A DNA stretch of 64,000 nucleotides from DATGUA01 sp035301545 (GCA_035301545.1 DATGUA010000025.1:17871-81870); one strand, 5' to 3'; counted from the stretch's first letter, positions 51,267 through 61,629 are shown. Notes: generated by a model not told the origin, from the sequence alone. Program-made: numbers and translations.

Positions 51267-53660
51267 ATGCTATTACCTGTAGAATGGTTAAAAGAATATG
51301 CTGATTTTAAAGAAGATATAAAAGAATTATCTGATAGATTAACATCATCTGGTTCTCATGTAGAATCTATCAATAAAATAAATAAAGATGTAAAGGGTGT
51401 AGTAGTAGGAAAAATCCTTAAAATAGAAAAACATTCAAATGCAGATAAATTAGTAATATGTAAGGTAGATATTGGAAGAGAAGAAGTACAAATAGTAACT
51501 GGAGCTAGTAATGTGAACGAAGGGGATTATGTTCCTGTTGCAGTAGTTGGTAGCACCCTACCTGGAGATATAGTTATTGAAAAGACAGACTTTCGAGGGG
51601 AAGAGTCATATGGGATGCTATGTTCATTAGAGGAATTAGGATATCCTGATAATGTAATTTCTAAAGAAATGAAAGAAGGTATATTAATACTAGATGAAGC
51701 ACATAAGTTAGGATCCGATATAGTAGATGTTTTAGGTTTAGATAATAATATACTTGAATTAGAAATAACACCAAATAGACCAGATTGTTTAAGTATTATA
51801 GGAATGGCTAGAGAAGCAGTTGCTACATTTAATATAGATTTAAAAGAGCCTAATATTAAAATAGAAAATGAGGTAGAAGATATATCTGAGTACCTAGATG
51901 ATATAGAGGTTTTAAGTGACAATTGTAATAGGTACTATACTAGAGTAGTTAAAGATGTGAAAATCAAAGAATCGCCTTTATGGTTACAATTAAGATTAAT
52001 GGAAGCAGGTATCAGACCTACAAATAATATAGTAGATATTACTAATTATGTAATGCTTGAATATGGAGAACCTCTTCATGCATTTGATTTAGAAAAGTTA
52101 GATGGAAAAAAGATAGTAGTTCGTCAAGCTAATGAAGGAGAAGTAGTAAAAACATTAGATAATGTAGATAGGAAATTAGATCCAGAAGATCTTATAATAG
52201 CAGACGAAAATAATCCTATAGCAATTGCTGGAGTAATGGGAGGTCTTGATTCTGAAATTACAGAAGATACAAAGACAGTACTTTTAGAAGGAGCTAATTT
52301 TAATAAAAAAAGTGTTAGGCTTACTTCTAAAAAATTAAATTTAAGATCAGAAGCATCTAATAGATTTGAAAAAGGTATAGATCCTAATCTATGTGATAAA
52401 ACAGTAGAAAGAGTATGTCAATTAATAGAAGAAATAGATGCAGGCACTATAGTCAAATCTTCTATAGATGTATATAAAGATAAAAAAGAAGAGAAAACAA
52501 TTAATTTAAGACCAGAAAGAGTCAATATGTTATTAGGCATAGATTTAAGTGTAGAAGAAATGATTAAATATTTAAATTCACTAGATCTAAAATCAGAATT
52601 TGATGGTGAAGTTATAATAACTACTATACCAACTTATAGATTAGATTTAGACATAGAGGCAGATTTAATAGAAGAAATAGGGAGACTATACGGATTTCAT
52701 AATATTGAAAGTAAGCCTTTAGTAGGGAAATTAAGTCAAGCAAAAAAACCTTATAGTATGATAATAGAAGACAAGGCTAAATTCGTAATGCAAGGATTAG
52801 GATTTAATGAAGTAATGACTTATTCATTTATAAGTCCTAAAGCTTATGATAAAATGAATGTAGAAGAAGATAGTGAGTTAAGAAATTATATTCAATTAAT
52901 AAATCCTTTAGGTGAAGATTATAGTATAATGAGAACTACATTAATACCTACTATGCTAGAATTATTAAGTAGAAACTATAATAGAAATGTAAAGTCTACA
53001 TTTACTTTTGAAATTGGAAATTCTTTTATACCTAAAGAACTTCCAGTAAGGGAATTGCCTATGGAAAAAAAGGTATTGTCTTTAGGATTTTATGGAGATG
53101 AAGATTTCTATTATCTAAAAGAATCAGTAGATAAATTATTAAATAGATTAGGTATAGAAGATGTAGAATATATAAGGGAAGAAAATAATCCTATATATCA
53201 TCCTGGAAGAACAGCAAAATTAATAGTAGAAGGGGAAGTTTTAGGTATAATAGGTGAAGTTCATCCTGATGTTTGTGAAAACTATGATATAAATACTAGA
53301 GTATATACAGGTCAAATAGATTTTGATAAAATTATTAATCTAGCTAATTTTAATAATCAATATAAAGAATTGCCAAAATATCCTTCTATGTCAAGAGATA
53401 TTGCTATTATTGTAGATGAAGATATTTTATATGGAGATATAGAAAAAGTTATAAAAAAACATGCTAGAGACTTATTAGAAGAAATAAAATTATTTGATAT
53501 ATATAAGGGAGATCAAATTCCTGAAGGGAAGAAGAGTCTTGCATTTTCAATAAAATATAGATCTTATGAAAGGACATTAAAGGAGAAAGAAATAAATAAA
53601 ATTCAAGATTTAATTATATCAGATTTAAAAACTGATTTAGATGGAGAACTTAGAAGTTAA
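51267..53660 (+). CDS. pheT: Phenylalanyl-tRNA synthetase beta subunit
   Basis: A 797-residue beta subunit with the full domain set: N-terminal EMAP-like tRNA-binding OB fold (VGKILKIEKHSNADKLVICK), B3/B4 editing domain (MLEYGEPLHAFDLEKL near 270), B5 domain (INLRPERVNMLLGID), core domain, and C-terminal anticodon-binding FDX-ACB domain (YPSMSRDIAIIVDEDI). A hairpin lacking a T-run follows the stop. Confidence 0.97.
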   Translation: MLLPVEWLKEYADFKEDIKELSDRLTSSGSHVESINKINKDVKGVVVGKILKIEKHSNADKLVICKVDIGREEVQIVTGASNVNEGDYVPVAVVGSTLPGDIVIEKTDFRGEESYGMLCSLEELGYPDNVISKEMKEGILILDEAHKLGSDIVDVLGLDNNILELEITPNRPDCLSIIGMAREAVATFNIDLKEPNIKIENEVEDISEYLDDIEVLSDNCNRYYTRVVKDVKIKESPLWLQLRLMEAGIRPTNNIVDITNYVMLEYGEPLHAFDLEKLDGKKIVVRQANEGEVVKTLDNVDRKLDPEDLIIADENNPIAIAGVMGGLDSEITEDTKTVLLEGANFNKKSVRLTSKKLNLRSEASNRFEKGIDPNLCDKTVERVCQLIEEIDAGTIVKSSIDVYKDKKEEKTINLRPERVNMLLGIDLSVEEMIKYLNSLDLKSEFDGEVIITTIPTYRLDLDIEADLIEEIGRLYGFHNIESKPLVGKLSQAKKPYSMIIEDKAKFVMQGLGFNEVMTYSFISPKAYDKMNVEEDSELRNYIQLINPLGEDYSIMRTTLIPTMLELLSRNYNRNVKSTFTFEIGNSFIPKELPVRELPMEKKVLSLGFYGDEDFYYLKESVDKLLNRLGIEDVEYIREENNPIYHPGRTAKLIVEGEVLGIIGEVHPDVCENYDINTRVYTGQIDFDKIINLANFNNQYKELPKYPSMSRDIAIIVDEDILYGDIEKVIKKHARDLLEEIKLFDIYKGDQIPEGKKSLAFSIKYRSYERTLKEKEINKIQDLIISDLKTDLDGELRS

Positions 53661-53687
53661 ATAAGGAGTGGATATCTACTCCTTATT
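53660..53687 (+). terminator. Stem-loop after pheT without a T-run
   Basis: AATAAGGAGT pairs with ACTCCTTATT, followed by AAAATT rather than T residues, so it may stabilise or only weakly terminate the transcript. It also hides an AAGGAG sequence. Confidence 0.45.
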
Positions 53688-53749
53688 AAAATTATGTAGA
53701 ATAAAAGGATATATACTATAGTGTACCATATATGAGGGGGTAGCAGGTT

Positions 53750-54319
53750 ATGACAAGAGATAAAAAAATTGAAGTAATAATTGATGGTCGTAACTTTACA
53801 GTAGTTGGTGGGGAAAACGAAGATTATGTTAGAGATTTAGCATATTATGTAGATAAAAACATTAGGAAATTAACCTCTAAAAACGCGCATTTAAGTCAAC
53901 CTATGGCGGCGATTTTGGCTGCTTTAAATATAGCAGATGAATATCATAAAACTAAAGAACAATTAAAAGTGTTAGAAGATAAAGCTAAAGACCCACTTGA
54001 AAAGTACGACTTAGTTTGTGATGAATTAGATGAAATTAAAGAGGAATTAGAAAAATTCAAGATAAAGAATAAAGAATTAGAAGAATCTCTACAAAAAGGA
54101 GATACTAAAGAAAAGAAATTATTAGAGGAAATTAAAGGTCTAAAATCAAATAGAGGGAATTTTAAAGAGGAAATACAAGATTTAAAAGAAGAAATAAATA
54201 GATTACAGGATAAAAACTTTAAAGATCAAGTTGAATTAGTAGAAGTAAAGAAAGAATTAGCAGAGTATATTAGAGTATCAGATAGTGGATCTAGTAAAGA
54301 AAATAGGGAAGGACAATAA
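53750..54319 (+). CDS. zapA: Cell division protein ZapA with long coiled coil
   Basis: A 189-residue protein. Residues 1-95 are the ZapA domain (KIEVIIDGRNFTVVGGENED ... AILAALNIADEYHKTKEQL), which promotes FtsZ ring assembly. Residues about 95-180 form an additional long, charged coiled coil (EELEKFKIKNKELEESLQKG and following), absent in the short classic ZapA of about 85-110 residues but common in clostridia. The ATG follows GAGGGGGTAGCAGG. In related genomes a U32 peptidase gene often follows; here only a remnant does. Confidence 0.88.
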   Translation: MTRDKKIEVIIDGRNFTVVGGENEDYVRDLAYYVDKNIRKLTSKNAHLSQPMAAILAALNIADEYHKTKEQLKVLEDKAKDPLEKYDLVCDELDEIKEELEKFKIKNKELEESLQKGDTKEKKLLEEIKGLKSNRGNFKEEIQDLKEEINRLQDKNFKDQVELVEVKKELAEYIRVSDSGSSKENREGQ

Positions 54320-54325
54320 AATATT

Positions 54326-54423
54326 TTGAATGATATAAAATTATTAACACTAGTAGGAAATATAGAAGCTTCATATGCTGCAGTTAAAACGGGTCAAATG
54401 CAGTATATTTAGGAGGAATATTA
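54326..54423 (+). pseudogene. Vestigial U32-family peptidase N-terminus
   Basis: The frame from TTG 54326 reads LNDIKLLTLVGNIEASYAAV-KTG, closely like the U32 opening LLAPAGNxEALxAAVxxGADAVYLGG. After KTG the frame is lost, but AVYLGG continues one frame over from 54400 (gca gta tat tta gga gga). The segment then stops, and mutS2 starts 25 bases later. About 30 codons of a gene that normally has over 400 remain, so it is a deletion remnant with a small indel. Confidence 0.6.
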
Positions 54424-54447
54424 TAGACGTATGTGAGGTGAATATAT

Positions 54448-56823
54448 TTGAATGGTAAGACTCTAAAAGCCTTAGAATATAATAAAATAATAGATTTACT
54501 TTTAGAGAAAGCTGAGTCAGAGCTTGGTAGAGAAAAAATAAAAAGTATAGAAATTTTAACAGATATAAACAAAATCAAACCTTTGTTAGAAGAAACTGAT
54601 GAAGCCTTGTCTTTATTGATTAAGAGAGGAACACCACCACTATATGGAATTTATAATTTAGAAAGTGAATTAAAAAGATTAGATATAGGCGGACATTTAA
54701 CTCCAGGAAGTTTATTAAAGATATCTGATTCTTTAAGAGTAGTAAGATCCTTAAAAAACTATATAAGTGATGATGAGTCTGATAAATTTTCTAATTATCC
54801 TATAATAGAAGATTTAGTAGAAAATTTATCTTCCTTTAAATCTATTGAAGATAAGATTAATAATGCTATTGTAAGTGAAGATGAGATATCAGATAATGCT
54901 AGTAGAAATTTAAGAAATATTAGAAGACAGATAATTAGTAGAAATGATTCTATTAGGGAAAAATTAAATTCATTAATAAATTCTCAATCGTATAAGAGGT
55001 ATTTACAAGATAGTATAGTAACTGTAAGAGAAGGAAGATATGTAATACCTGTAAAACAAAAAAATAGAGGAAATGTACCAGGATTAGTTCACGATATTAG
55101 TGCTAGTGGAGCTACTGCTTTCATAGAACCTATGGTAGTAGTTGAGTTAAATAATGAATTAAGAGAACTTGAGATAAAAGAAAAAGAAGAAATAGAAGGG
55201 ATTTTAAAAGAATTATCTACTATGGTAGCAGAGAAATCTGAAATTATTAAAATAAATCAAGATTTATTACAAGATTTAGATTTTATTTTTGCCAAAGGTA
55301 AGCTAGCTATAGATATGGATGCTACAAAACCTGTATTAAATGATAAGAGCTATTTAAATATTAAAAAAGCTAGACATCCTTTATTAGATAAAAAGGAAGT
55401 AGTACCAATAGATGTGTATTTAGGTAAAGAATTTACATCATTAATAATTACAGGTCCTAATACCGGTGGGAAAACTGTGTCTTTAAAAACCGTAGGGCTT
55501 TTAACTACAATGTCACAATCAGGACTTCATATACCTGCAGATTTTAATTCGGAAATAGCAGTGTTTAATAAGGTGTTTGCTGATATAGGTGATGAACAAA
55601 GTATAGAACAGAGTCTATCTACATTTTCATCTCATATGACTAATATAGTTAATATACTTAAAAATGTAGAACATAATAGTCTTCTTTTATTTGATGAATT
55701 AGGTGCAGGAACTGATCCAACAGAAGGTGCAGCATTAGCTATGTCTATATTAGACCATTTGTTAAAGAAAAATGTTAGAACTATAGCTACTACTCATTAT
55801 AGTCAATTAAAGCTATATGCATTAACTACTGATAATGTTAGTAATGCGTCTGTAGAATTTGATATAGAATCCTTAAAACCTACATATAGATTATCTATTG
55901 GGGTACCAGGGAAATCTAATGCTTTTGAAATATCTAAACGCTTAGGATTAGAAGGTTATATTATAGATTATGCTAGAGAGCTAATATCTCAAGAAAATAT
56001 TGAATTTGAAGATGTACTTCAAGCTATAGAAAAAGATCGTAGAGAAATGGAAAGTAGAAGATATGAAGCACAGCAGAAATCTGAAGAAATAGAAAATCTA
56101 CGAAAAGAATTAAAAACAGAAAAAGAAAATACTAAAAATATGAGGGATAAGGTCTTACAAAAGGCTAGAGAAGAAGCTAGATCTATATTAAGAAATGCAA
56201 AGGAAGAATCAGATTTAGTTATTTCAGAATTAAAGGATGTTTCCCAAGATCTAGGAAAAGATAGAAATAGACGAATCCATGAAGCAGAACGTATGTTAAA
56301 ATCAAAGATAGATGAAATAGACACTTCTTTAACTGAAGATGTATTAAATATTAGATCGAATGAACCACCTAAAGATTTAAAGATAGGAGAAACTGTAGAA
56401 GTATTATCTTTAAATCAAAAAGGGGAAGTTTTAACCTTACCTGATGAAGATGGAAATGTTAGTGTTCAAGTTGGAATAATGAAAGTGAATGTAGATATAA
56501 GCACTCTTAGAAGAACTACGGCAGAAGTAGAAAATAAAGCTCATTTTAATACAAGAACTATATTAAGCTCAAAATCTAAAACAATAGGTAATAAATTAGA
56601 TTTACGAGGGCAAAATGTAGAAGAAGCTATACTAGAACTAGATAAATACTTAGATGATGCATATATGTCTGGTTTAAAAGAGGTATCTATAATCCATGGT
56701 AAAGGAACAGGAGTATTAAGAGCTGGATTACAAGATTATTTTAAAAAACATAAAAATGTAAAATCTTATAGATTAGGAAAACACGGAGAAGGTGGAGCAG
56801 GTGTTACGGTTGTAGAATTATAG
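54448..56823 (+). CDS. mutS2: Endonuclease MutS2
   Basis: A 791-residue MutS2 protein, acting against homologous recombination or as a ribosome-collision splitting factor. Core and lever helices run to about residue 310, then the ATPase with GPNTGGKTVSLKTVGL near 333 and LLFDELGAGTDPTEGAALA near 410, a coiled coil at about 515-640, a KOW-like region, and the C-terminal Smr nuclease domain (KLDLRGQNVEEAI, IIHGKGTGVLRAG). The start is TTG at 54448 following GAGGTG (54435-54440). Confidence 0.95.
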   Translation: MNGKTLKALEYNKIIDLLLEKAESELGREKIKSIEILTDINKIKPLLEETDEALSLLIKRGTPPLYGIYNLESELKRLDIGGHLTPGSLLKISDSLRVVRSLKNYISDDESDKFSNYPIIEDLVENLSSFKSIEDKINNAIVSEDEISDNASRNLRNIRRQIISRNDSIREKLNSLINSQSYKRYLQDSIVTVREGRYVIPVKQKNRGNVPGLVHDISASGATAFIEPMVVVELNNELRELEIKEKEEIEGILKELSTMVAEKSEIIKINQDLLQDLDFIFAKGKLAIDMDATKPVLNDKSYLNIKKARHPLLDKKEVVPIDVYLGKEFTSLIITGPNTGGKTVSLKTVGLLTTMSQSGLHIPADFNSEIAVFNKVFADIGDEQSIEQSLSTFSSHMTNIVNILKNVEHNSLLLFDELGAGTDPTEGAALAMSILDHLLKKNVRTIATTHYSQLKLYALTTDNVSNASVEFDIESLKPTYRLSIGVPGKSNAFEISKRLGLEGYIIDYARELISQENIEFEDVLQAIEKDRREMESRRYEAQQKSEEIENLRKELKTEKENTKNMRDKVLQKAREEARSILRNAKEESDLVISELKDVSQDLGKDRNRRIHEAERMLKSKIDEIDTSLTEDVLNIRSNEPPKDLKIGETVEVLSLNQKGEVLTLPDEDGNVSVQVGIMKVNVDISTLRRTTAEVENKAHFNTRTILSSKSKTIGNKLDLRGQNVEEAILELDKYLDDAYMSGLKEVSIIHGKGTGVLRAGLQDYFKKHKNVKSYRLGKHGEGGAGVTVVEL

Positions 56824-56848
56824 TTAATAATGAAGATGAAGGAGGTAT

Positions 56849-58552
56849 ATGATGTTAAATTTTAGAAATAAGATAGTTGAATTAATTAAAGGAGAAGTAG
56901 ATTCCTTAAGTAGAGAGGAAATAGAAGAATCAATAGAAACACCCCCTTCTTATGATATGGGAGATTATGCCTTTCCAGCTTTTAAATTAAGTAAAGTATT
57001 TAAAAAGGCACCTAATATTATAGCAGAGGAATTAGTAAGTAAATTTGATGAGAATCCATATTTTGAAAAGGTAGAAAGTGCAGGGCCTTATGTTAATTTC
57101 TTTATAAATAAATCTAAATTAATAGAAACTGTAATGGAAGAAATTAAAGAAAAAGGTAATAAATATGGTTCTTCAGATATAGGTGAAGGAAAGAAAGTAA
57201 TAATGGAATATTCTTCACCAAATATAGCAAAACCATTTCATATTGGTCATATAAGGACAACTGTTATAGGAAATGCACTCCATAAAATTTATAAATTTTT
57301 AGGATTTGATACTGTAGCTATTAACCATTTAGGAGATTATGGTACACAATTTGGTATGTTAATAGCAGCATATAAAAAATGGGGAGATAGAGAAGTAATT
57401 GAAAATGATCCTATTAATGAATTATTAAAGTTATATATTAAATTTAATGAAGAAGCAGAAAAAAACGAAGCTCTTAAAGATGAAGCTAGATATTGGTTTA
57501 GAGAATTAGAAGAAAAGAATGAAGAAGCATTAGAATTGTGGAAATGGATTAGAAAAATAAGTTTAAAAGAATTTAATAAAGTATATGATATGTTAAATAT
57601 AGAATTTGATACTTATGCAGGAGAAAGTTTTTATTCTGATAAAATGCCTAAGGTAATAAAAGAATTAGAAGATAAAAACTTATTAAAGGAATCTGAAGGA
57701 GCTCATCTTGTAGATTTAGAAGAATATGGAATGCCACCAGCTTTAATTAAGAAAAAAGATGGATCTTCATTATATACTACTAGAGATATAGCAGCTGCTA
57801 TATATAGAAAAGATTATTATGATTTCTATAAAAATATTTATGTTGTAGCTTCACAACAAAATTTACATTTTAAACAATGGATAAAAGTAGTTGAATTAAT
57901 GGGATATGAATGGGCTAAAGATTGTATTCATGTTCCATTTGGGATGGTAAGTCTTGAAGATGGAACATTATCTACGAGAAGAGGAAAAGTAATATTTTTA
58001 GAAGATGTATTAAATAAAGCAGTAGAAAGTACCTTTAAAATTATTGAAGAAAGAAATCCAGATTTAGATAATAAAGAAGAAGTAGCTAAGCAGGTAGGTG
58101 TAGGAGCAGTGGTTTTTCAAGAGTTATTTAATCAAAGAATTAAAGATTATGTATTCTCATGGGATAGGACATTAAGTTTTGAAGGTGAAACTGGTCCATA
58201 TGTTCAATATACACATGCAAGGGCAAACTCACTTTTAGAGAAAGGTAAATTTAATATAGAGGATAATGTTGATTATACTCTATTAGATTCTGATATTGAA
58301 ATAGATATATCTAGATTATTATATAATTTCCCACAAGTTATAGTAGATGCTATGAAGAAAAATGAACCTTATTTTATTACTAGACAAATTGTAGAAATTG
58401 CAAAAATGTTTAATAAATTTTACAATAGCTCACCTATACTAATAGAGGATGAAGAATTAAGAAAGTCTAGACTAATGTTAACTTATGGAGTAAAAGAAGT
58501 AATAAAGACAGGATTAGGTTTATTAGGTATAGAAGCTCCAAATAGAATGTAG
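56849..58552 (+). CDS. argS: Arginyl-tRNA synthetase
   Basis: A class Ia synthetase of 567 residues. The N-terminal Arg-tRNA domain (TPPSYDMGDYAFPAFKLSK) is followed by HIGH in PFHIGHIRTTVIG near residue 134; the KMSKS counterpart is STRRGKVIFLEDV near 375, as in the enzymes lacking a canonical KMSK; and the C-terminal DALR domain (YTHARANSLL ... LMLTYGVKEVI) ends in NRM. ATG at 56849 or 56852, after AAGGAGG. The gene at 58563 follows after 10 bases. Confidence 0.96.
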   Translation: MMLNFRNKIVELIKGEVDSLSREEIEESIETPPSYDMGDYAFPAFKLSKVFKKAPNIIAEELVSKFDENPYFEKVESAGPYVNFFINKSKLIETVMEEIKEKGNKYGSSDIGEGKKVIMEYSSPNIAKPFHIGHIRTTVIGNALHKIYKFLGFDTVAINHLGDYGTQFGMLIAAYKKWGDREVIENDPINELLKLYIKFNEEAEKNEALKDEARYWFRELEEKNEEALELWKWIRKISLKEFNKVYDMLNIEFDTYAGESFYSDKMPKVIKELEDKNLLKESEGAHLVDLEEYGMPPALIKKKDGSSLYTTRDIAAAIYRKDYYDFYKNIYVVASQQNLHFKQWIKVVELMGYEWAKDCIHVPFGMVSLEDGTLSTRRGKVIFLEDVLNKAVESTFKIIEERNPDLDNKEEVAKQVGVGAVVFQELFNQRIKDYVFSWDRTLSFEGETGPYVQYTHARANSLLEKGKFNIEDNVDYTLLDSDIEIDISRLLYNFPQVIVDAMKKNEPYFITRQIVEIAKMFNKFYNSSPILIEDEELRKSRLMLTYGVKEVIKTGLGLLGIEAPNRM

Positions 58553-58562
58553 AGGTTTTAAG

Positions 58563-59522
58563 ATGATAAGAATTAATATAGAAGATATATTGCCAAATCT
58601 ATTTAATTTAGGGAATAAAGAAAATGAAGATGTAGTATTAATAAGCCTATTAACTATGAAGTCTCTAGTTCCAATAGATAAAGGTAGAGGAAATAGAATT
58701 GATTATAAGAGATTTAATGAAGAATTAAAATTATGGAAGTATTATAGAGTAGGGGATAATACTTCTATTTTAAATATATTAGATGATATAGATGAGGAAA
58801 TATATTTTAATTCTAAAGATAATATTATATACAGTAGAATTTTACCTATTATTTTAGCAAATCAAAGATATGAAATTATTGAAGATGAAATAATAAAAAA
58901 TATACTATTTATATCTGGGAATATAGAATCTTTATTAGAATGGATGTTAGTAGGAAAGTTCCTTCATTTAATATTAAATAATGAAGACAATATAATAGAT
59001 GAACTCAAAGAATATATTATAAATATATCTCAAGTAGACTTCTTAAATAGTTATAAAGATTTTTATAGATTTAAATTAGATGAAAGATTAAAAGATTATA
59101 AGATTGAATTTGAAAGGACAAGAGTAAATCTTATCAGTATACTAAATGGAATTCCTATGAAAAAATATAAATATATAGAAGATATTTTCAGAGTCTTTAA
59201 TGATAAGGATCCAGAAAGGATATTTGGTAGTATAATATATTATTCTTTATTAGGAAAAGATTTAAAAATAGAATCTAATAATTTTTATAATAATATGAAT
59301 GAATATATTTTAAAACTAAGAAAAGGCAGGATAGATCCTAAGAGCTTAATAATAAAAGAATATATACTACCTGATATTTTTAAATATGAAGAAGGAGATG
59401 TATTTTTCCATTCTTTATTAAATGAAAGTAAGATAATAAAAAAAGAAGTTAAAAATGGAATTTCAACTTCTTTGGTAAAGTCTAGATCAGGTATGTACTT
59501 GTTTAGAGAAGCCCGTGTCTAA
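58563..59522 (+). CDS. Hypothetical protein, possibly ADP-ribosylglycohydrolase-like
   Basis: A 319-residue helical protein with no domain I recognise with certainty. The segment LLTMKSLVPIDKGRGNRIDY followed by LKLWKYYRVGDNTSI recalls ADP-ribosylglycohydrolase-like proteins of clostridia, but the metal-binding Asp clusters of that family are not clear. The region 160-320 is rich in Lys, Asp and Ile without motifs; there is no signal peptide or membrane helix. It is 10 bases behind argS and probably co-transcribed. Its stop overlaps the stop of the convergent small gene. Confidence 0.6.
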   Translation: MIRINIEDILPNLFNLGNKENEDVVLISLLTMKSLVPIDKGRGNRIDYKRFNEELKLWKYYRVGDNTSILNILDDIDEEIYFNSKDNIIYSRILPIILANQRYEIIEDEIIKNILFISGNIESLLEWMLVGKFLHLILNNEDNIIDELKEYIINISQVDFLNSYKDFYRFKLDERLKDYKIEFERTRVNLISILNGIPMKKYKYIEDIFRVFNDKDPERIFGSIIYYSLLGKDLKIESNNFYNNMNEYILKLRKGRIDPKSLIIKEYILPDIFKYEEGDVFFHSLLNESKIIKKEVKNGISTSLVKSRSGMYLFREARV

Positions 59523-59728
59523 TAAGACTGGGTTTCTTTTTGTAAAAAGCTTAAAAATTCATCTTCAGGAACCTCAGCTAAATAAGATAATTCTTTAATA
59601 AAACTATTTTTAAGAGTGATAAAATCCTCAATATTAGTATTTTTACCAGTATATTCTAGAGCATGTATTATTAATAGCATATCGTCTTTAGACATTTCTT
59701 GTATTGTAATTTTATCAAAGTTTTCCAT
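59519..59728 (-). CDS. Small hypothetical acidic protein
   Basis: A 69-residue helical protein (ENFDKITIQEMSKDDMLLII ... ELSYLAEVPEDEFLSFLQKE). No family is recognised. I choose the ATG at 59728, which follows AAAGGGGTCGTTTA; the longer reading frame to 59806 adds a hydrophobic stretch without a binding site of its own. It ends tail-to-tail with the argS-linked hypothetical gene, with overlapping stop codons. Confidence 0.6.
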   Translation of the reverse strand: MENFDKITIQEMSKDDMLLIIHALEYTGKNTNIEDFITLKNSFIKELSYLAEVPEDEFLSFLQKETQSY

Positions 59729-59859
59729 TAAACGACCCCTTTCATTTAATCCTATACTTATTCTACATCTTTTAACATAAACAATCAATACTAGAAAACT
59801 AAACAAGTGTTTCTACTTATAAATATAATGATATAATATTTAAAAGGAGGATTTTTAAT

Positions 59860-61629
59860 ATGGACATAATGCTTACGACATTAAATTCAAAATTTATACA
59901 TTCAAATTTAGCTATTAGATATTTAGCTAATTATATTAAAGAGATAAATGATGTAGAAGTAAGGGAATTTACCATTAATCAAAATATAGATTTTATTACA
60001 TCAGAAATATTCAAAGCAGATCCAGACCTTATAGGATTTTCTGTTTATATTTGGAATTTAGAAGAAATCTTAGAGATATGTAAGATTCTAAAGATGGTCA
60101 ATCCAAATATAAAGATAATGCTAGGAGGGCCAGAAGTATCTTTTGATGAAGAAAGGGTAATGGAAGATTATCCATTTATAGATTTTATAATATTTGGTGA
60201 AGGAGAAGAGACTTTTAGGGAATTGATTTTTTATATAAAAGAAGGTAATGAAGATTTATCAGATATTGAAGGATTAGTATTTAGGGAAGGAGAAAAAGTT
60301 TTTAGAAACAATCCTAGACCTTTAATTCAAGATTTAGATAAGATTCCATCTCCTTATGAGAATATAGGAAAAGAATTTGAAAACAAGATTATATACTATG
60401 AAAGCTCAAGAGGATGTCCCTTTAATTGTGAATTTTGTCTTTCTTCTACCTTAAGAGGGGTAAGATATTTTAATATAGAAAGAGTTAAAAAAGATTTAGC
60501 TAATCTAATAGAAGGTAAAGTTAGACAGGTTAAATTTGTAGATAGGACATTTAATGCAAACAAAAGTTATGCAATGGAAATTATGGATTTTATTATGGAT
60601 AAGGATCCAAAAAATATAAATTTTCATTTCGAAGTAACAGCTCATCTATTAGATGAAGAGATGTTAAAGTTTTTAAATAAGGCAAAAGAAGGATTATTTC
60701 AATTTGAAATAGGTGTACAGTCGACTAATCCAAAAACTATAGATGCTATAAATAGAATTACAGATTTTGAGAGATTATCTAAGGTTACCAAGCAGATTCA
60801 ATCTTATAAAAATATTCATCAGCATTTAGATTTGATTGCTGGATTACCTTATGAAGATTATAATATATTTGAAAAATCCTTTAATGATGTATATAATTTA
60901 AAGCCTGAAAAGATTCAATTAGGATTTTTAAAATTATTAAAAGGCTCTGGATTAAGATTAAATGAAAAAGAATATGGATATAAATATTTAAATAAGCCTC
61001 CATATGAAGTTTTAGAAAATAAGTACATAGGATATACAGATATGATAAGATTAAAAGATATAGAAAAATTAGTAGATAATTATTATAATGAAGGTTATTT
61101 TGGACATACATTAGAATTTATAATTAAAAATAACTATTCGAGTCCATTTAAGTTTTATGAAGATTTTGCAGATTATTGGGCCAAAGAAGGTTACTATGAG
61201 TTTTCTCATAGTAGAAATAAGCTTTATAGTATATTAAAAGATTTTTCTAAATATAAGGAATATCCTAATATAGAAATTATTAAAAATTTATTAAAATATG
61301 ATTATATGTTTAATAATAAAAAACCTAGCTTACCAAACAATCTAGAGATAGCAGAGTTTCAAAATAAACAAAAAACTATACATGATATATTAAAGGACGA
61401 GAGGATTTTAAATAATAAACTTCAAAAATATAGAGATATACCAACTAAACGATTAATAAATATGGTGTCTGTAGAAAAGTTTAATAGAGATATATTAAAT
61501 ATTGTAGAAGAAAACTATAAGTCTATAGAAGAAGAGATAGAAATATATATACTATTTGATCATACAAATGGTGAAATAATTAGAGCTGAGTCATATGATA
61601 TTACAGATATAGTTAAGGAGTTGATTTAA
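59860..61629 (+). CDS. B12-binding domain radical SAM protein (DUF4080 type)
   Basis: A 589-residue enzyme. N-terminal cobalamin-binding-like domain (TTLNSKFIHSNLAIRYLANY to ..IFGEGEETFRELI, residues 1-130; no classic DxHxxG His in the first part), then a radical SAM core with the cluster loop CPFNCEFC near 190 and KFVDRTFNANKSYAMEI; the C-terminal about 170 residues correspond to DUF4080. Class B radical SAM enzymes methylate or rearrange unreactive carbons; the substrate of DUF4080 proteins is unknown. AAGGAGG precedes the ATG. It overlaps the following membrane protein gene by one base. Confidence 0.9.
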   Translation: MDIMLTTLNSKFIHSNLAIRYLANYIKEINDVEVREFTINQNIDFITSEIFKADPDLIGFSVYIWNLEEILEICKILKMVNPNIKIMLGGPEVSFDEERVMEDYPFIDFIIFGEGEETFRELIFYIKEGNEDLSDIEGLVFREGEKVFRNNPRPLIQDLDKIPSPYENIGKEFENKIIYYESSRGCPFNCEFCLSSTLRGVRYFNIERVKKDLANLIEGKVRQVKFVDRTFNANKSYAMEIMDFIMDKDPKNINFHFEVTAHLLDEEMLKFLNKAKEGLFQFEIGVQSTNPKTIDAINRITDFERLSKVTKQIQSYKNIHQHLDLIAGLPYEDYNIFEKSFNDVYNLKPEKIQLGFLKLLKGSGLRLNEKEYGYKYLNKPPYEVLENKYIGYTDMIRLKDIEKLVDNYYNEGYFGHTLEFIIKNNYSSPFKFYEDFADYWAKEGYYEFSHSRNKLYSILKDFSKYKEYPNIEIIKNLLKYDYMFNNKKPSLPNNLEIAEFQNKQKTIHDILKDERILNNKLQKYRDIPTKRLINMVSVEKFNRDILNIVEENYKSIEEEIEIYILFDHTNGEIIRAESYDITDIVKELI

